A stretch of DNA of 64,000 nt from Myceligenerans pegani. Its GTDB lineage: Bacteria; Actinomycetota; Actinomycetes; Actinomycetales; Cellulomonadaceae. This document shows positions 30,342-40,006 of this stretch, piece by piece. The stretch is taken from positions 62,001 through 126,000 of the forward strand of contig NZ_JADBGR010000082.1 in the NCBI RefSeq assembly GCF_014892515.1. The letters run 5' to 3'. The position numbers were made by a program, and so were the translations under genes. How positions within the stretch are numbered: the first letter of the stretch is position 1; every line of letters starts with the position of its first letter. The notes under the pieces are model-generated. The model saw nothing but the letters and a program-made list of their open reading frames with translations. It did no database searches and was not told the DNA's origin.

Positions 30342-30686
30342 TCAAGCGTACGTATCGAGTTCCGGCATCGTCTCGTCCGCGTGCTCGCGCGCGATCAGCT
30401 CGTGCCGCCGGATGACCTCGCTGACGATGAACTGCCGGAACTGCACAGCGAAGTCCGGGTCGAGTCCCGAGGCCTCGGCGATCTCCGTGAGGCGCTCGAT
30501 CTGCTGGGCATCGCGCGCCGGGTCGGCCGGCGGCATGTTGCCGATCGCCTTGAGCTCGCCCACCTGACGGGTCAGCTTGAAACGTTCCGCCAGCAGGTGC
30601 ACCAGGGCGGCGTCGATGTTGTCGATGCTTGCGCGCAGGCGCAGGATCTCCGAGGGCATCGACGAGGCAGCGGGGTCCGAGGTCAT
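30342..30686 (-). CDS. Chorismate mutase (AroQ class)
   Basis: A 114-residue all-helical AroQ-type protein. The first helix carries EILRLRASIDNIDAALVHLL (residues 12-31). Helix 1 continues as AERFKLTRQVGELKA, which supplies the active-site Arg and Lys. The C-terminal helix has QFIVSEVIRRHELI. It should convert chorismate to prephenate in Phe/Tyr synthesis. Start ATG 30686 was preferred over an in-frame GTG two codons earlier because a TAGCCT box lies exactly 7 nt before the ATG. That points to a leaderless transcript. Confidence 0.9.
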   Translation of the reverse strand: MTSDPAASSMPSEILRLRASIDNIDAALVHLLAERFKLTRQVGELKAIGNMPPADPARDAQQIERLTEIAEASGLDPDFAVQFRQFIVSEVIRRHELIAREHADETMPELDTYA

Positions 30687-30693
30687 GGACACG

Positions 30694-30699
30694 AGGCTA
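30694..30699 (-). promoter_or_regulatory. -10 element of the chorismate mutase gene
   Basis: TAGCCT on the minus strand, 7 nt before the ATG at 30686, predicting a leaderless mRNA. Confidence 0.5.
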
Positions 30700-30785
30700 A
30701 CCCGGTGGAGGGCACCGAGCGCCCTCGTGCCGACCACCGGACGTCGCACGGTTCCGCCCCCAACACGCACGAGGCGGGCGAGGCA

Positions 30786-30820
30786 GGCGCGGGCCGTGCG
30801 CAACGCGGGCGCGGGCCGTG
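30786..30820. repeat. Two-copy 22-bp direct repeat
   Basis: GGCGCGGGCCGTG at 30786-30798 recurs at 30808-30820, and CGCAACGCGG lies between. The unit resembles the repeats at 25708-25835. It sits in the divergent gap between chorismate mutase and the acyl-CoA ligase. Confidence 0.6.
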
Positions 30821-30873
30821 TCCGAGGCGCCCGCGTTGACAGGACGGCGAGTTCTGTCACGCGAAGTCGCGGG

Positions 30874-30881
30874 TATACAGT
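30874..30881 (+). promoter_or_regulatory. Possible -10 region of the acyl-CoA ligase gene
   Basis: TATACAGT at 30874-30881 contains TATACA and TACAGT and lies about 75 bp before ATG 30957. A matching -35 at proper spacing is only weakly present (TTCTGT at 30852-30857). Confidence 0.4.
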
Positions 30882-30956
30882 CTTCTCGCACTTCCGCACT
30901 GGAGCCCGGTGCGTGAGAAGTGGGTCCCACCCCTTGACACTGCGGAGCTCAGCCCA

Positions 30957-32795
<1,839 letters not shown>

Positions 32796-32833
32796 GCCCG
32801 CCGGCCGATCGCAGGGCCGCGACGCCCGCGATC

Positions 32834-32877
32834 GGTCCGTTCGTGAGCGATCGGTCGTTCGATCTGCCGATCACTCA
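32834..32877. repeat. Dispersed palindromic repeat, copy D
   Basis: TGAGCGATCGG (32834-32844) and CCGATCACTCA (32867-32877) pair with one mismatch. The flanks carry the ATCGGTCCG and GACCGACCAC ends typical of the family. It follows the acyl-CoA ligase stop and precedes the GT61-like gene. Confidence 0.6.
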
Positions 32878-32963
32878 TGCCATGACCGACCACGCGCAGC
32901 CGTTGGTCGGCCGTGCCGGCCACTTTCGTTGCGGTGCCCGAGATTCCGGGGGACCCTCTGCTC

Positions 32964-34385
32964 ATGGACCCGCTCCCCCAGCAAGCGATCCACCCCGGTC
33001 GGACCTACCGGGCGAACGGCGTGCGGATCGATCCGCTCACCACCGCCCAGGCGCGGCGCCGGGTCGCCCCGTCGTTCTGGACCGGCGACGTCCCCGACTT
33101 CGCCCACCACCTGCGCGGCGGGCGCCGGGCCGACGGCCCCCGCGCCGTCGGGACACCGACCCCGAGCCCGGAACCTGCCGAGATACTCGACGGCCCGGCG
33201 GTCTGGTGCGGCTTCCTCGCCGACCACTTCGGGCACTTCGTCGCGGAGCACGCGCCGCGCCTGCTCTTCTCCCGGCTGGAACGACCGGACGACACGTTTC
33301 TCTTCATGCTCCGGCCGTGGGTCAACGAGGCCGCCGTGCCCACCTGGTTCTGGGACATCCTGGACTGGTACGGAGTCCCGCGCGAGCAGGTCGCGTTCGT
33401 CACCTCGCGCCCGGTTTTCGTCCGTGAGCTGCGAATCCTCCCCCAGGCCGAGCACCTGACCGTCGGCCCCGCCCGCGAGTACCTGGACGCACTGGACGAC
33501 CACACCCGGCCGATGCTCCCGGCCGGCCCTCCCGACGGCACCCTGTTCGTCTCGCGCGCCGGGATGAACCTGCGGCTGGGTGGCGAGCGGTACCTCGAGG
33601 ACCGCCTCCGAGCTGCGGGGGTGACCGTGATCCGGCCCGAGGCAGCGCCGCTGCGCGAGCAACTCGACCTGTATGCGAGCGCCCGCACGATCATCTTCTC
33701 CGAGGGCTCGGCAATGCACGGGCGCCAGCTCCTCGGCAGGATCGACCAGGACGTGAGCGTCCTGGTCCGACGCAAGGGCAAGCACGTCGGCCGAGTGCTG
33801 CTGGAGGACCGGGTGCGGACGCTGGACTACCTGGACACGCTCGTCGGCAACCTACCGTTCTCGGTCGACGCCTCGGGCCGCCCGGCGATGTACCACGCGT
33901 TCCCGCTGGCCGACCAGCAGGCGCTCGTCGAGGCGTTCGACAAGCACGGCGTCGACCTGTCCGGTTCCTGGAGCGAGTCCGCCTTCGAGCAGTCGCAGAA
34001 GGAGGATCTGGAGAACTGGGCGAGCTGGGTCTCCCAGGGTTCTCGCGCCGGGTCCGGCCTGGAGGCTCGGGCTCGCCTCCTTCAGGGCGCGCTCGCCGCC
34101 GTCGGGCAGCTCTCGCGGAGCGGTTCGCTGGTGAAGATCGCCGAGAGCATCGCAGCGCAGAAGGCCGCGGAGGCGACGGGTGCGGAGCAGGTCACTGCGG
34201 CGCCCGACACGATCCCCGCCCGGCGGGACTCCGAGGACGCACTCCGGGACCGCATCTCCGTGCTCCAGCGCCGCCTGGACCAGATCGAGCACTCCCGCAC
34301 CTGGCGTGCCACGACCCCGGCCCGGCGTGTGGGATCCTTCCTGCACCACACGGCCCGAAGCCTGCGCCGCCGAACCACCCGCTGA
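32964..34385 (+). CDS. GT61-like (DUF563) glycosyltransferase family protein
   Basis: The product has 473 residues from ATG 32964 (GGGGGA about 10 nt upstream; GTG 32913 would add 17 residues). The region near residues 90-260 is GT61-like: [20 protein letters not shown], then [20 protein letters not shown], and [15 protein letters not shown], where family members have a hGAgl.N-like block. After about residue 300 it has an uncommon extension with a helical, charged part and a C-terminal coiled coil ([20 protein letters not shown]). That ending is common in cell-surface polysaccharide glycosyltransferases. The acceptor is unknown; no other glycan-assembly gene is adjacent. Confidence 0.7.
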   Translation: MDPLPQQAIHPGRTYRANGVRIDPLTTAQARRRVAPSFWTGDVPDFAHHLRGGRRADGPRAVGTPTPSPEPAEILDGPAVWCGFLADHFGHFVAEHAPRLLFSRLERPDDTFLFMLRPWVNEAAVPTWFWDILDWYGVPREQVAFVTSRPVFVRELRILPQAEHLTVGPAREYLDALDDHTRPMLPAGPPDGTLFVSRAGMNLRLGGERYLEDRLRAAGVTVIRPEAAPLREQLDLYASARTIIFSEGSAMHGRQLLGRIDQDVSVLVRRKGKHVGRVLLEDRVRTLDYLDTLVGNLPFSVDASGRPAMYHAFPLADQQALVEAFDKHGVDLSGSWSESAFEQSQKEDLENWASWVSQGSRAGSGLEARARLLQGALAAVGQLSRSGSLVKIAESIAAQKAAEATGAEQVTAAPDTIPARRDSEDALRDRISVLQRRLDQIEHSRTWRATTPARRVGSFLHHTARSLRRRTTR

Positions 34386-34415
34386 CCGCCGACAACCCGG
34401 CCCGTTCGAACAGTC

Positions 34416-34459
34416 AGGTGGTTCGCTTCGACGTCGGCTTCGTGTGTACCGAACCGCCT
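34416..34459. terminator. Bidirectional hairpin between the GT61-like gene and clpX
   Basis: AGGTGGTTCG (34416-34425) and CGAACCGCCT (34450-34459) pair along 10 bp with one G-T. It lies in the 84-bp gap between two convergent stops, so it could serve both genes. Confidence 0.55.
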
Positions 34460-34469
34460 GCTCGGCCCC

Positions 34470-35759
34470 TCAGGCGCTCTTCTCGCGGGGCTGGCGGCCC
34501 CGGACGGGGACGCGGCGCGGGACGACCGTCGGGTTGACGTTCTCCAGCACGACGTCTCGGGAGATCACCACGCGCTCGACGTCGTCGCGGCTGGGGACGT
34601 CGAACATCACCTGCTGCAGCACCTCTTCCATGATGGCGCGCAACCCGCGGGCGCCGGTGCCCCGGAGGAGGGCCTGGTCGGCGATGGCCTGGACGGCGCC
34701 GTCCTCGAACTCCAGCTCGACGCCGTCGATCTGGAACATGCGCTTGTACTGCTTCACGAGCGCGTTCCGCGGTTCGGTGAGGATGCGGACCAGCGCTTCC
34801 CGGTCGAGCGGCGACACGGACGCGACCACGGGCAGGCGCCCGATGAACTCGGGGATCAGGCCGTACTTCTGCAGGTCCTCGGGGCGCACCTCGGCGAACA
34901 GGTCGTCGTCGGCGCCGGTCTCCATCGGCGCCGCGAACCCGATGCCGCGCTTGCGGGCGCGGGACGCCACGATGTCGTCGAGTCCCGCGAACGCGCCGGC
35001 GACGATGAACAGCACGTTCGTGGTGTCGATCTGGATGAACTCCTGGTGCGGGTGCTTGCGGCCGCCCTGCGGCGGGACCGACGCGCTGGTTCCCTCGATG
35101 ATCTTCAGGAGTGCCTGCTGCACTCCCTCCCCGGACACGTCGCGGGTGATCGACGGGTTCTCCGCCTTGCGGGCCACCTTGTCGACCTCGTCGATGTAGA
35201 TGATCCCGGTCTCAGCCTTCTTGACGTCGAAGTCGGCGGCCTGGATGAGCTTGAGCAGGATGTTCTCGACGTCCTCGCCCACGTAGCCCGCCTCGGTGAG
35301 GGCCGTGGCGTCCGCGATGGCGAACGGGACGTTGAGCATCTTGGCGAGCGTCTGGGCGAGGTAGGTCTTGCCCGTGCCGGTGGGCCCGATCAGCAGGATG
35401 TTCGACTTCGCGATCTCCACCTGGTCCGCGTCCTCCTGGTTGCCCGGCGCCTTGGGGCCGGTGCTCGCCTGGATCCGCTTGTAGTGGTTGTAGACCGCGA
35501 CGGCCAGGGCCCGCTTGGCGGACTCCTGGCCGATGATGTACTGCTCGAGGAACTCGAAGATCTCGCGCGGCTTGGGCAGCTCGGTGAGCCCGACCTCGGC
35601 CGCTTCGTTCATCTCCTCGTCGATGATCTCGTTGCAGAGCTCGATGCACTCGTTGCAGATATAGACGCCCGGGCCTGCGATCAGCTTGATGACCTGCTTC
35701 TGGGACTTGCCGCAGAAGTTGCACTTCAGCAGCTCAGCGCCGTCACCGATACGCGCCAC
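34470..35759 (-). CDS. clpX: ATP-dependent Clp protease ATP-binding subunit ClpX
   Basis: A 429-residue AAA+ unfoldase. The N-terminal zinc-binding domain has Cys13, Cys16, Cys35 and Cys38. Walker A is GPTGTGKT near residue 125, and Walker B contains IIYIDEVDK. Pore-loop and sensor regions follow, and the IGF-type loop (KRGIGFAAP) docks ClpP. It unfolds substrates and feeds them to ClpP. It starts at GTG 35759 with GAGGAG 8 nt before. It is downstream of clpP2 on the same strand, separated by a 423-bp gap that probably holds its own promoter. Confidence 0.98.
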   Translation of the reverse strand: MARIGDGAELLKCNFCGKSQKQVIKLIAGPGVYICNECIELCNEIIDEEMNEAAEVGLTELPKPREIFEFLEQYIIGQESAKRALAVAVYNHYKRIQASTGPKAPGNQEDADQVEIAKSNILLIGPTGTGKTYLAQTLAKMLNVPFAIADATALTEAGYVGEDVENILLKLIQAADFDVKKAETGIIYIDEVDKVARKAENPSITRDVSGEGVQQALLKIIEGTSASVPPQGGRKHPHQEFIQIDTTNVLFIVAGAFAGLDDIVASRARKRGIGFAAPMETGADDDLFAEVRPEDLQKYGLIPEFIGRLPVVASVSPLDREALVRILTEPRNALVKQYKRMFQIDGVELEFEDGAVQAIADQALLRGTGARGLRAIMEEVLQQVMFDVPSRDDVERVVISRDVVLENVNPTVVPRRVPVRGRQPREKSA

Positions 35760-35888
35760 GTATTCGTCTCCTCGCTCCTGCGCTCTCGCGAGCGCGGTCC
35801 GGGCTCTCGGGCTTCTGTCACTTCCGGAAGGCTGCCAGATCTCCGGATGGGGCCGCCGGCCCCTGTCGGTTACCTCCTATTGCACACC

Positions 35889-35902
35889 ACCGGGGCCCCG
35901 GT
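35889..35902. promoter_or_regulatory. Perfect palindrome upstream of clpX
   Basis: ACCGGGGCCCCGGT is a perfect 14-bp palindrome about 130 bp before the clpX start. On the minus strand it falls between a CTGACA and a TGCAAT-like hexamer. It could be an operator or simply part of a hairpin in the leader. Confidence 0.35.
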
Positions 35903-36078
35903 TGTCAGCCGGACTCACGGCGGGTCGTCCAGGTGCGATTCTCGCCAGCTCTCGCAAGATTGCCATGATTTCAGCGGCGTGTCTCGTTTTTCCGGCGGTG
36001 CCGCCGGTCCGGGCGGTCCCAGCGGTCTCGGCCGGCCCACTGGTCTCGTGTGTCCCGGCGACGCGGGCCGGCCGGCGA

Positions 36079-36137
36079 GCGGTCGGCCGCTGTCGGCGGG
36101 GGTCGGTCCCCCGACCGACCGCCCGACAACCGACCGC
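36079..36137. repeat. Dispersed palindromic repeat, copy E
   Basis: Nested arms: GCGGTCGG (36079-36086) with CCGACCGC (36130-36137), and TGTCGG (36091-36096) with CCGACA (36123-36128), around a GGGGTCGG / CCGACC core. It lies 46 bp downstream of the clpP2 stop. Confidence 0.7.
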
Positions 36138-36182
36138 CCCGCGCCCGCAACCGGCCGACCGCACCACCGTACGCGCGACCTC

Positions 36183-36893
36183 TCAGGATGCCGGGATGAC
36201 CTGCACCTTGCGCGACTCCAGGACCTGGTCCACCAGGCCGTAGTCCTTCGCCTCGGCGGCGGTGAGGATCTTGTCGCGCTCGATGTCGTCGCGGACCTCC
36301 TGGCTCGTCTTGCCCGAGTGCCGTGCCAGCGCCTCCTCCAGCCACTCACGCATCCGGATGAGCTCGTTGGCGTGGATCTCGATGTCCGACGCCTGCGCGT
36401 AGCCGCCGCCCTCCATGGCGGGCTGGTGGATCAGCACGCGGGCGTTCGGCAGCGCCAGGCGCTTGCCCGGCTGGCCCGCCGCGAGCAGCACGGCCGCCGC
36501 GGAGGCGGCCTGCCCCAGGCAGACCGTCTGGATCTGCGGCTTGACGTACTGCATCGTGTCGTACAGCGCCGTCATGGCGGTGAACGACCCGCCCGGGCTG
36601 TTGATGTACAGGATGATGTCGCGGTCCGGGTCCTGGGACTCCAGGACGAGCAACTGCGCCATGACGTCGTCGGCGGACGCGTCGTCCACCTGGACGCCCA
36701 TGAAGATGATGCGGTCCTCGAACAGCTTGGTGTACGGGTCCTGGCGCTTGAATCCGTACGCGGTGCGCTCCTCGAACTGGGGCAGCACGTAACGGTTCGA
36801 CGGGGCGCCGTACGGCAGTCCGACGCCGCCGGGCCGCGCGTACGAACCGGCAAGGCGTTCGGCCGCCGCCAGGAACTGGGCTTCAGGGCTCAC
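36183..36893 (-). CDS. clpP2: ATP-dependent Clp protease proteolytic subunit ClpP2
   Basis: A 236-residue ClpP subunit. The triad is Ser131 (GQAASAAAV), His156 (IHQPAMEG) and Asp207 (ERDKILTA). The handle and the YINSPGGS strand are typical. An extended N-terminus with [20 protein letters not shown] precedes the core. In actinobacteria ClpP1 and ClpP2 form a mixed tetradecamer, each in its own ring, driven by ClpX or ClpC. Start GTG 36893 has GAGGAG 6 nt upstream. It lies 37 bp after clpP1, and the pair is probably one operon. Confidence 0.96.
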   Translation of the reverse strand: MSPEAQFLAAAERLAGSYARPGGVGLPYGAPSNRYVLPQFEERTAYGFKRQDPYTKLFEDRIIFMGVQVDDASADDVMAQLLVLESQDPDRDIILYINSPGGSFTAMTALYDTMQYVKPQIQTVCLGQAASAAAVLLAAGQPGKRLALPNARVLIHQPAMEGGGYAQASDIEIHANELIRMREWLEEALARHSGKTSQEVRDDIERDKILTAAEAKDYGLVDQVLESRKVQVIPAS

Positions 36894-36930
36894 TGTGGTC
36901 TCCTCGATCTTCGAAGTGGTCTCGGCGTCG

Positions 36931-37563
36931 TCAGGACGCGGTGTTCATGCCGCCGCCGCCGGCCAGAGCCGCGTGCTCGACGACGTGGTCGATGAAGCCG
37001 TACTCGAGCGCCTCGGGCGCCGTGAACCACTTGTCCCGGTCGCTGTCCTTGACGATCTGCTCGACCGTGTGGCCGGTCTGCCCGGCCGTGAGCTCCGCGA
37101 GCACCTTCTTCATGTGCATGATCAGTTCGGCGTTGATCCGCACGTCGGTGGCCGTGCCACCGATGCCGCCCGAGGGCTGGTGCATCATCACGCGGGCGTG
37201 CGGGGTCGCGTAGCGCTTGCCCTTCGCGCCCGAGCTGAGCAGGAACTGGCCCATCGAGGCCGCCATCCCCATCGCCACGGTCGCCACGTCCGGCTGGACG
37301 AACTGCATCGTGTCGTAGATCGCCATACCGGCGGTGATCGAGCCACCGGGGCTGTTGATGTAGAGCCAGATGTCCTTGGTCGGGTCCTCGGCCGCGAGGA
37401 GCATCATCTGGGCGCAGATCGCGTTGGCGTTTTCGTCACGCACCTCCGAGCCGAGCCAGATGATGCGTTCCTTGAGCAGCCGGTTGTAGATCGAGTCGTT
37501 CAGGCCGAAGTTCGACCCCTCCGACCGTGCCACCGGCTCAGCGTCTGTCCGCAGATCGTTCAC
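36931..37563 (-). CDS. clpP1: ATP-dependent Clp protease proteolytic subunit ClpP1
   Basis: A 210-residue ClpP subunit with Ser103 (GMAASMGQF), His128 (MHQPSGGIG) and Asp177 (SDRDKWFTA). These spacings of 25 and 74 residues are the same as in E. coli ClpP. The start at GTG 37563 has GAGGAG 6 nt upstream and gives a standard N-terminus; an upstream in-frame ATG at 37599 has no comparable site. The first gene of the clpP1-clpP2 pair, it has a ClgR-like box about 100 bp upstream, so induction under protein stress is likely. Confidence 0.96.
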   Translation of the reverse strand: MNDLRTDAEPVARSEGSNFGLNDSIYNRLLKERIIWLGSEVRDENANAICAQMMLLAAEDPTKDIWLYINSPGGSITAGMAIYDTMQFVQPDVATVAMGMAASMGQFLLSSGAKGKRYATPHARVMMHQPSGGIGGTATDVRINAELIMHMKKVLAELTAGQTGHTVEQIVKDSDRDKWFTAPEALEYGFIDHVVEHAALAGGGGMNTAS

Positions 37564-37659
37564 GTCCCACTCCTCAGTGTCCGGCAGGTTCCTGCGCAAG
37601 CATGTCGATCGACCCTAACGCGCCCGGAGCCGCCGGAACTCCCTAGTAAGGCCCCGTTT

Positions 37660-37670
37660 CGCCGACAGCG
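37660..37670 (-). promoter_or_regulatory. ClgR-like operator upstream of clpP1
   Basis: CGCCGACAGCG fits the core CGCYNANRGCG of the corynebacterial ClgR motif (my recollection of the published consensus). It lies about 97 bp before the clpP1 start. A TACTAG hexamer follows downstream on the minus strand near 37644, compatible with an activator site just upstream of the promoter. Confidence 0.55.
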
Positions 37671-37769
37671 CACGTGCGCTGCCCTGGGCGTAAGACGAGC
37701 GATCGCGCGTCTCCCCATCGTCGGGTCCGCACACCCGTCCCCGCCAGTCCATGCCACGGAGAACGACGG

Positions 37770-37789
37770 CCATTAATCGTGTTTAATGG
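37770..37789. promoter_or_regulatory. AT-rich dyad between tig and clpP1
   Basis: CCATTAA (37770-37776) and TTAATGG (37783-37789) form a perfect dyad with a 6-bp centre. The AT content is far above the surroundings. It is about 210 bp from the clpP1 start and just beyond the tig terminator. Confidence 0.4.
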
Positions 37790-37803
37790 GGACTGGGACA
37801 CGG

Positions 37804-37848
37804 CGGCGCCCGGGCGCCCTCCGTATGGAAAGGCCGCCCCGGGCGCCG
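37804..37848 (-). terminator. Terminator of tig
   Basis: CGGCGCCCGGG (37804-37814) and CCCGGGCGCCG (37838-37848) form a perfect 11-bp stem with a 23-nt loop, 18 bp past the tig stop. Confidence 0.75.
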
Positions 37849-37865
37849 TCGTCAGGTCGGCCGGG

Positions 37866-39245
37866 TCAGGCCTTGGCGGGCTCCTGCGTGCCCTCGGTCC
37901 CGTCCGCCGCGTCGGCGGCGGCCTGCGCGTCGGCCATCGCCTGCTCCAGCGCCGACTGCTGCTCGTCGATCTCGTCCGAGCCGATGAACTCGCTCAGGTC
38001 GACGACGGTACCGTTGGAGTCCTTGACCTCGATCTGGCGCAGCGCGACGGCCAGCGCCTTGGAGCGCGCGACCTCGCCGACCATCGCCGGGATCTGGCCG
38101 CCCTGCTCCAGCGTCTGGATGAACTCCGACGGCTCCATGCCGTACTGGCGCGACATGCTGACGAGGTACTCCACGAGTTCGCCCTGGCCGACCTTGACCT
38201 CGAGCTTCTCGGCGAGCGTGTCTAGCAGGATCTGGTTCCGCAGCGCCTTGGTGGCGTCCTCGGTGACCTCGGCGCGGTGCTCGTCGTCCTCCAGGCGGCT
38301 CTCCTGCTCGAGGTGACGGTGCACCTCGGCCTCGACCACGCCGGACGGCACCGGCACCTCGACGGCCCCCAGCAGCTTCTCCAGGAGCGCGTCGCGCGCG
38401 GCGACGGCCTGGTCGGAGCCCTTGCCCTGGGCGGCCTGCGACCGCAGGTCCTGCTTGAGCTCGTCGAGCGTGTCGAACTCGGAGGCGAGCTGCGCGAAGT
38501 CGTCGTCCGCCTCGGGCAGGTCGCGCTGCTTCACGCTGGTGGCGGTGACGGTGACGTCCGCCTCCTCGCCCGCGTGGTCGCCGCCGGCGAGGGGGGCGCG
38601 GAACGTCGTCGTCTCGTCGGCGGACAGGCCGGTCAGGGCCTCGTCCAGGCCCTCCAGCATGTTGCCCGAGCCGATCTGGTAGGAGACGCCGGAGACGGAG
38701 TCGACCTCCTCGTCGCCGATCGTCGCCCTCAGGTCGATGACGACGTAGTCGCCCTCGGCGGCCGGACGGTCCACGCCGACCAGGGTGCCGAAGCGCTCGC
38801 GGAGCGCGTCGAGGCGCTCGGTGACGTCATCGTCCGTGACCTCGGCCGGCTCCACGGTCAGGTCGATCGTGCTCAGCTCGGGCAGGTCCAGCACCGGGCG
38901 GATCTCGACGTCGGCCGTGAACTTCAGCTGCCCCTCGCCGGCCTTGGCCGGGATCTCGGTGACATCGACGGTCGGCTGCGCGAGCGGGCGCAGCTCGTTC
39001 TCGGTGAGCGCCTGGCGGTAGAAGTCGTTGAGACCGTCGTTCACGGCGTGCTCCACGACGGCACCCCAGCCGACCCGCTGGTCGATGATGCGCGGGGGCA
39101 CCTTGCCCTTGCGGAAGCCGGGGATGTTCACCTGCTCCGCGATGTGCTTGTAGGCGTGGTCGATGCTCGGGACGAGCTCGTCGTAGTCCACCTCGACAGT
39201 CAGCTTGACCTTGGTGGGGTCCAGGGTCTCGACGGCGCTCTTCAC
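37866..39245 (-). CDS. tig: Trigger factor (ribosome-associated peptidyl-prolyl isomerase chaperone)
   Basis: A 459-residue trigger factor. The ribosome-docking loop GFRKGKVPP lies near residues 44-52. The PPIase domain runs from about 150 to 240 (EGDYVVIDLRATIGDEEVD and the YQIGSGNMLEGLDEAL strand). The C-terminal helical arms follow, ending in an Ala/Glu/Asp-rich acidic tail. It folds nascent chains at the ribosome exit. It starts at GTG 39245 with GGAG about 10 nt upstream. The usual order with clpP1 and clpP2 is kept, and a terminator follows. It is divergent from an Lrp-family gene. Confidence 0.97.
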   Translation of the reverse strand: MKSAVETLDPTKVKLTVEVDYDELVPSIDHAYKHIAEQVNIPGFRKGKVPPRIIDQRVGWGAVVEHAVNDGLNDFYRQALTENELRPLAQPTVDVTEIPAKAGEGQLKFTADVEIRPVLDLPELSTIDLTVEPAEVTDDDVTERLDALRERFGTLVGVDRPAAEGDYVVIDLRATIGDEEVDSVSGVSYQIGSGNMLEGLDEALTGLSADETTTFRAPLAGGDHAGEEADVTVTATSVKQRDLPEADDDFAQLASEFDTLDELKQDLRSQAAQGKGSDQAVAARDALLEKLLGAVEVPVPSGVVEAEVHRHLEQESRLEDDEHRAEVTEDATKALRNQILLDTLAEKLEVKVGQGELVEYLVSMSRQYGMEPSEFIQTLEQGGQIPAMVGEVARSKALAVALRQIEVKDSNGTVVDLSEFIGSDEIDEQQSALEQAMADAQAAADAADGTEGTQEPAKA

Positions 39246-39459
39246 TTCGTTGGTCTCCAGATGATCGGTGGTGCGCTCACCCGGTACCTGGAGCGTGAAG
39301 AACTCACGACGGCAGGAGCCACCTGGCGGGCGCGGGGATGCAGAATCGTGCGACAGGTGCACGGCAATCCCGATCATCTTACGCCCCGCGGCGTCTCCTG
39401 CCGAATGCGACGCCGGGCGCGGGTTTGCGCGCTTCCCCGGCGCGGCACACCATGCGCAC

Positions 39460-39897
39460 ATGGACGAGCTGAACCGGGCGATCGTCGAGCGCCTGCTGCG
39501 CGACGGACGCGCCACGTACCAGGAGGTCGGAAAGGCCGTCGGGCTGTCCGCCCCGGCCGTGAAGCGGCGGGTGGACCTCATGCTCGCGCGCGGGGAGATC
39601 GCCGGGTTCACCGTGCACGTCACGCCGGCCGCGATGGGCTGGACCCTGGAGGGCTACGTCGAGATCTTCTGCGACGGCATCGTCGCCCCGGCAGTGCTGC
39701 GGCGCGACCTGTCGCCGATCCCGGAGGTCGTCCGGGTCGCGACCGTCACGGGCGACGCCGACGCCATGGTGCACGTCGTCGCCGCCGACATGGCCGGCAT
39801 CGAGCGCACCGTGGAACGGATCCGCTCGGCGGCCCACGTCGTCAAGACCCGCACCTCGATCGTGATGTCCCGCGTCGTGGACCGCCCGGAGGCGTGA
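39460..39897 (+). CDS. Lrp/AsnC family transcriptional regulator
   Basis: A 145-residue Lrp/AsnC protein. The N-terminal HTH contains ERLLRDGRATYQEVGKAVGL and SAPAVKRRVDLM; the C-terminal part has a RAM-like beta-alpha-beta fold (VRVATVTGDADAMVHVVA). Its effector and target genes are unknown. Start ATG 39460 was chosen because it gives the canonical MDELNRAIVERLL start. It is divergent from tig and is followed by a palindromic repeat shared with a convergent gene. Confidence 0.88.
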   Translation: MDELNRAIVERLLRDGRATYQEVGKAVGLSAPAVKRRVDLMLARGEIAGFTVHVTPAAMGWTLEGYVEIFCDGIVAPAVLRRDLSPIPEVVRVATVTGDADAMVHVVAADMAGIERTVERIRSAAHVVKTRTSIVMSRVVDRPEA

Positions 39898-39914
39898 GCG
39901 GCGCCGGTTGCCCT

Positions 39915-39999
39915 GCGGTCGGTCCGTTGTCGGATGATCGGCCGCTCGAGGGACCGATCATCCGACATCGTGCCGACCACCCGGCATCGGACCGACCGC
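39915..39999. repeat. Dispersed palindromic repeat, copy F (best formed)
   Basis: Two nested perfect inverted repeats: outer GCGGTCGGTCCG (39915-39926) with CGGACCGACCGC (39988-39999), and inner GTCGGATGATCGG (39929-39941) with CCGATCATCCGAC (39954-39966) and a 12-nt loop. It fills most of the 109-bp gap between two convergent genes and could act as a terminator for both. Confidence 0.8.
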
Positions 40000-40006
40000 T
40001 CGGGCC

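Larger units (their letters stand above)
35760..36182. other. 423-bp gap between clpX and clpP2
   Basis: Contents seen: the clpX leader, a perfect 14-bp palindrome (35889-35902), Gly/Pro-like direct GC repeats at about 35990-36060, and palindromic repeat copy E (36079-36137). A possible clpX promoter on the minus strand has CTGACA near 35906 and TGCAAT near 35880. No gene is supported. Confidence 0.6.
37564..37865. other. 302-bp gap between clpP1 and tig
   Basis: It contains the clpP1 leader, a ClgR-like box, an AT-rich dyad (37770-37789), and the tig terminator hairpin (37804-37848). No gene or tRNA was found. Confidence 0.7.

Noticed and set aside
30836-30879. A consensus TTGACA (30836-30841) as -35 for the TATACA at 30874-30879
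   Set aside because: The spacer is 32 bp, far outside the working range of 15-20 bp.
30934-30939. A second TTGACA just before the acyl-CoA ligase gene
   Set aside because: A partner -10 would lie inside the coding region after ATG 30957, so it cannot drive this start.
39246-39459. A tRNA gene near tig, as often found in actinobacteria
   Set aside because: No GGTTCGAATCC-like T-arm and no acceptor pairing can be found here or in 37564-37865.
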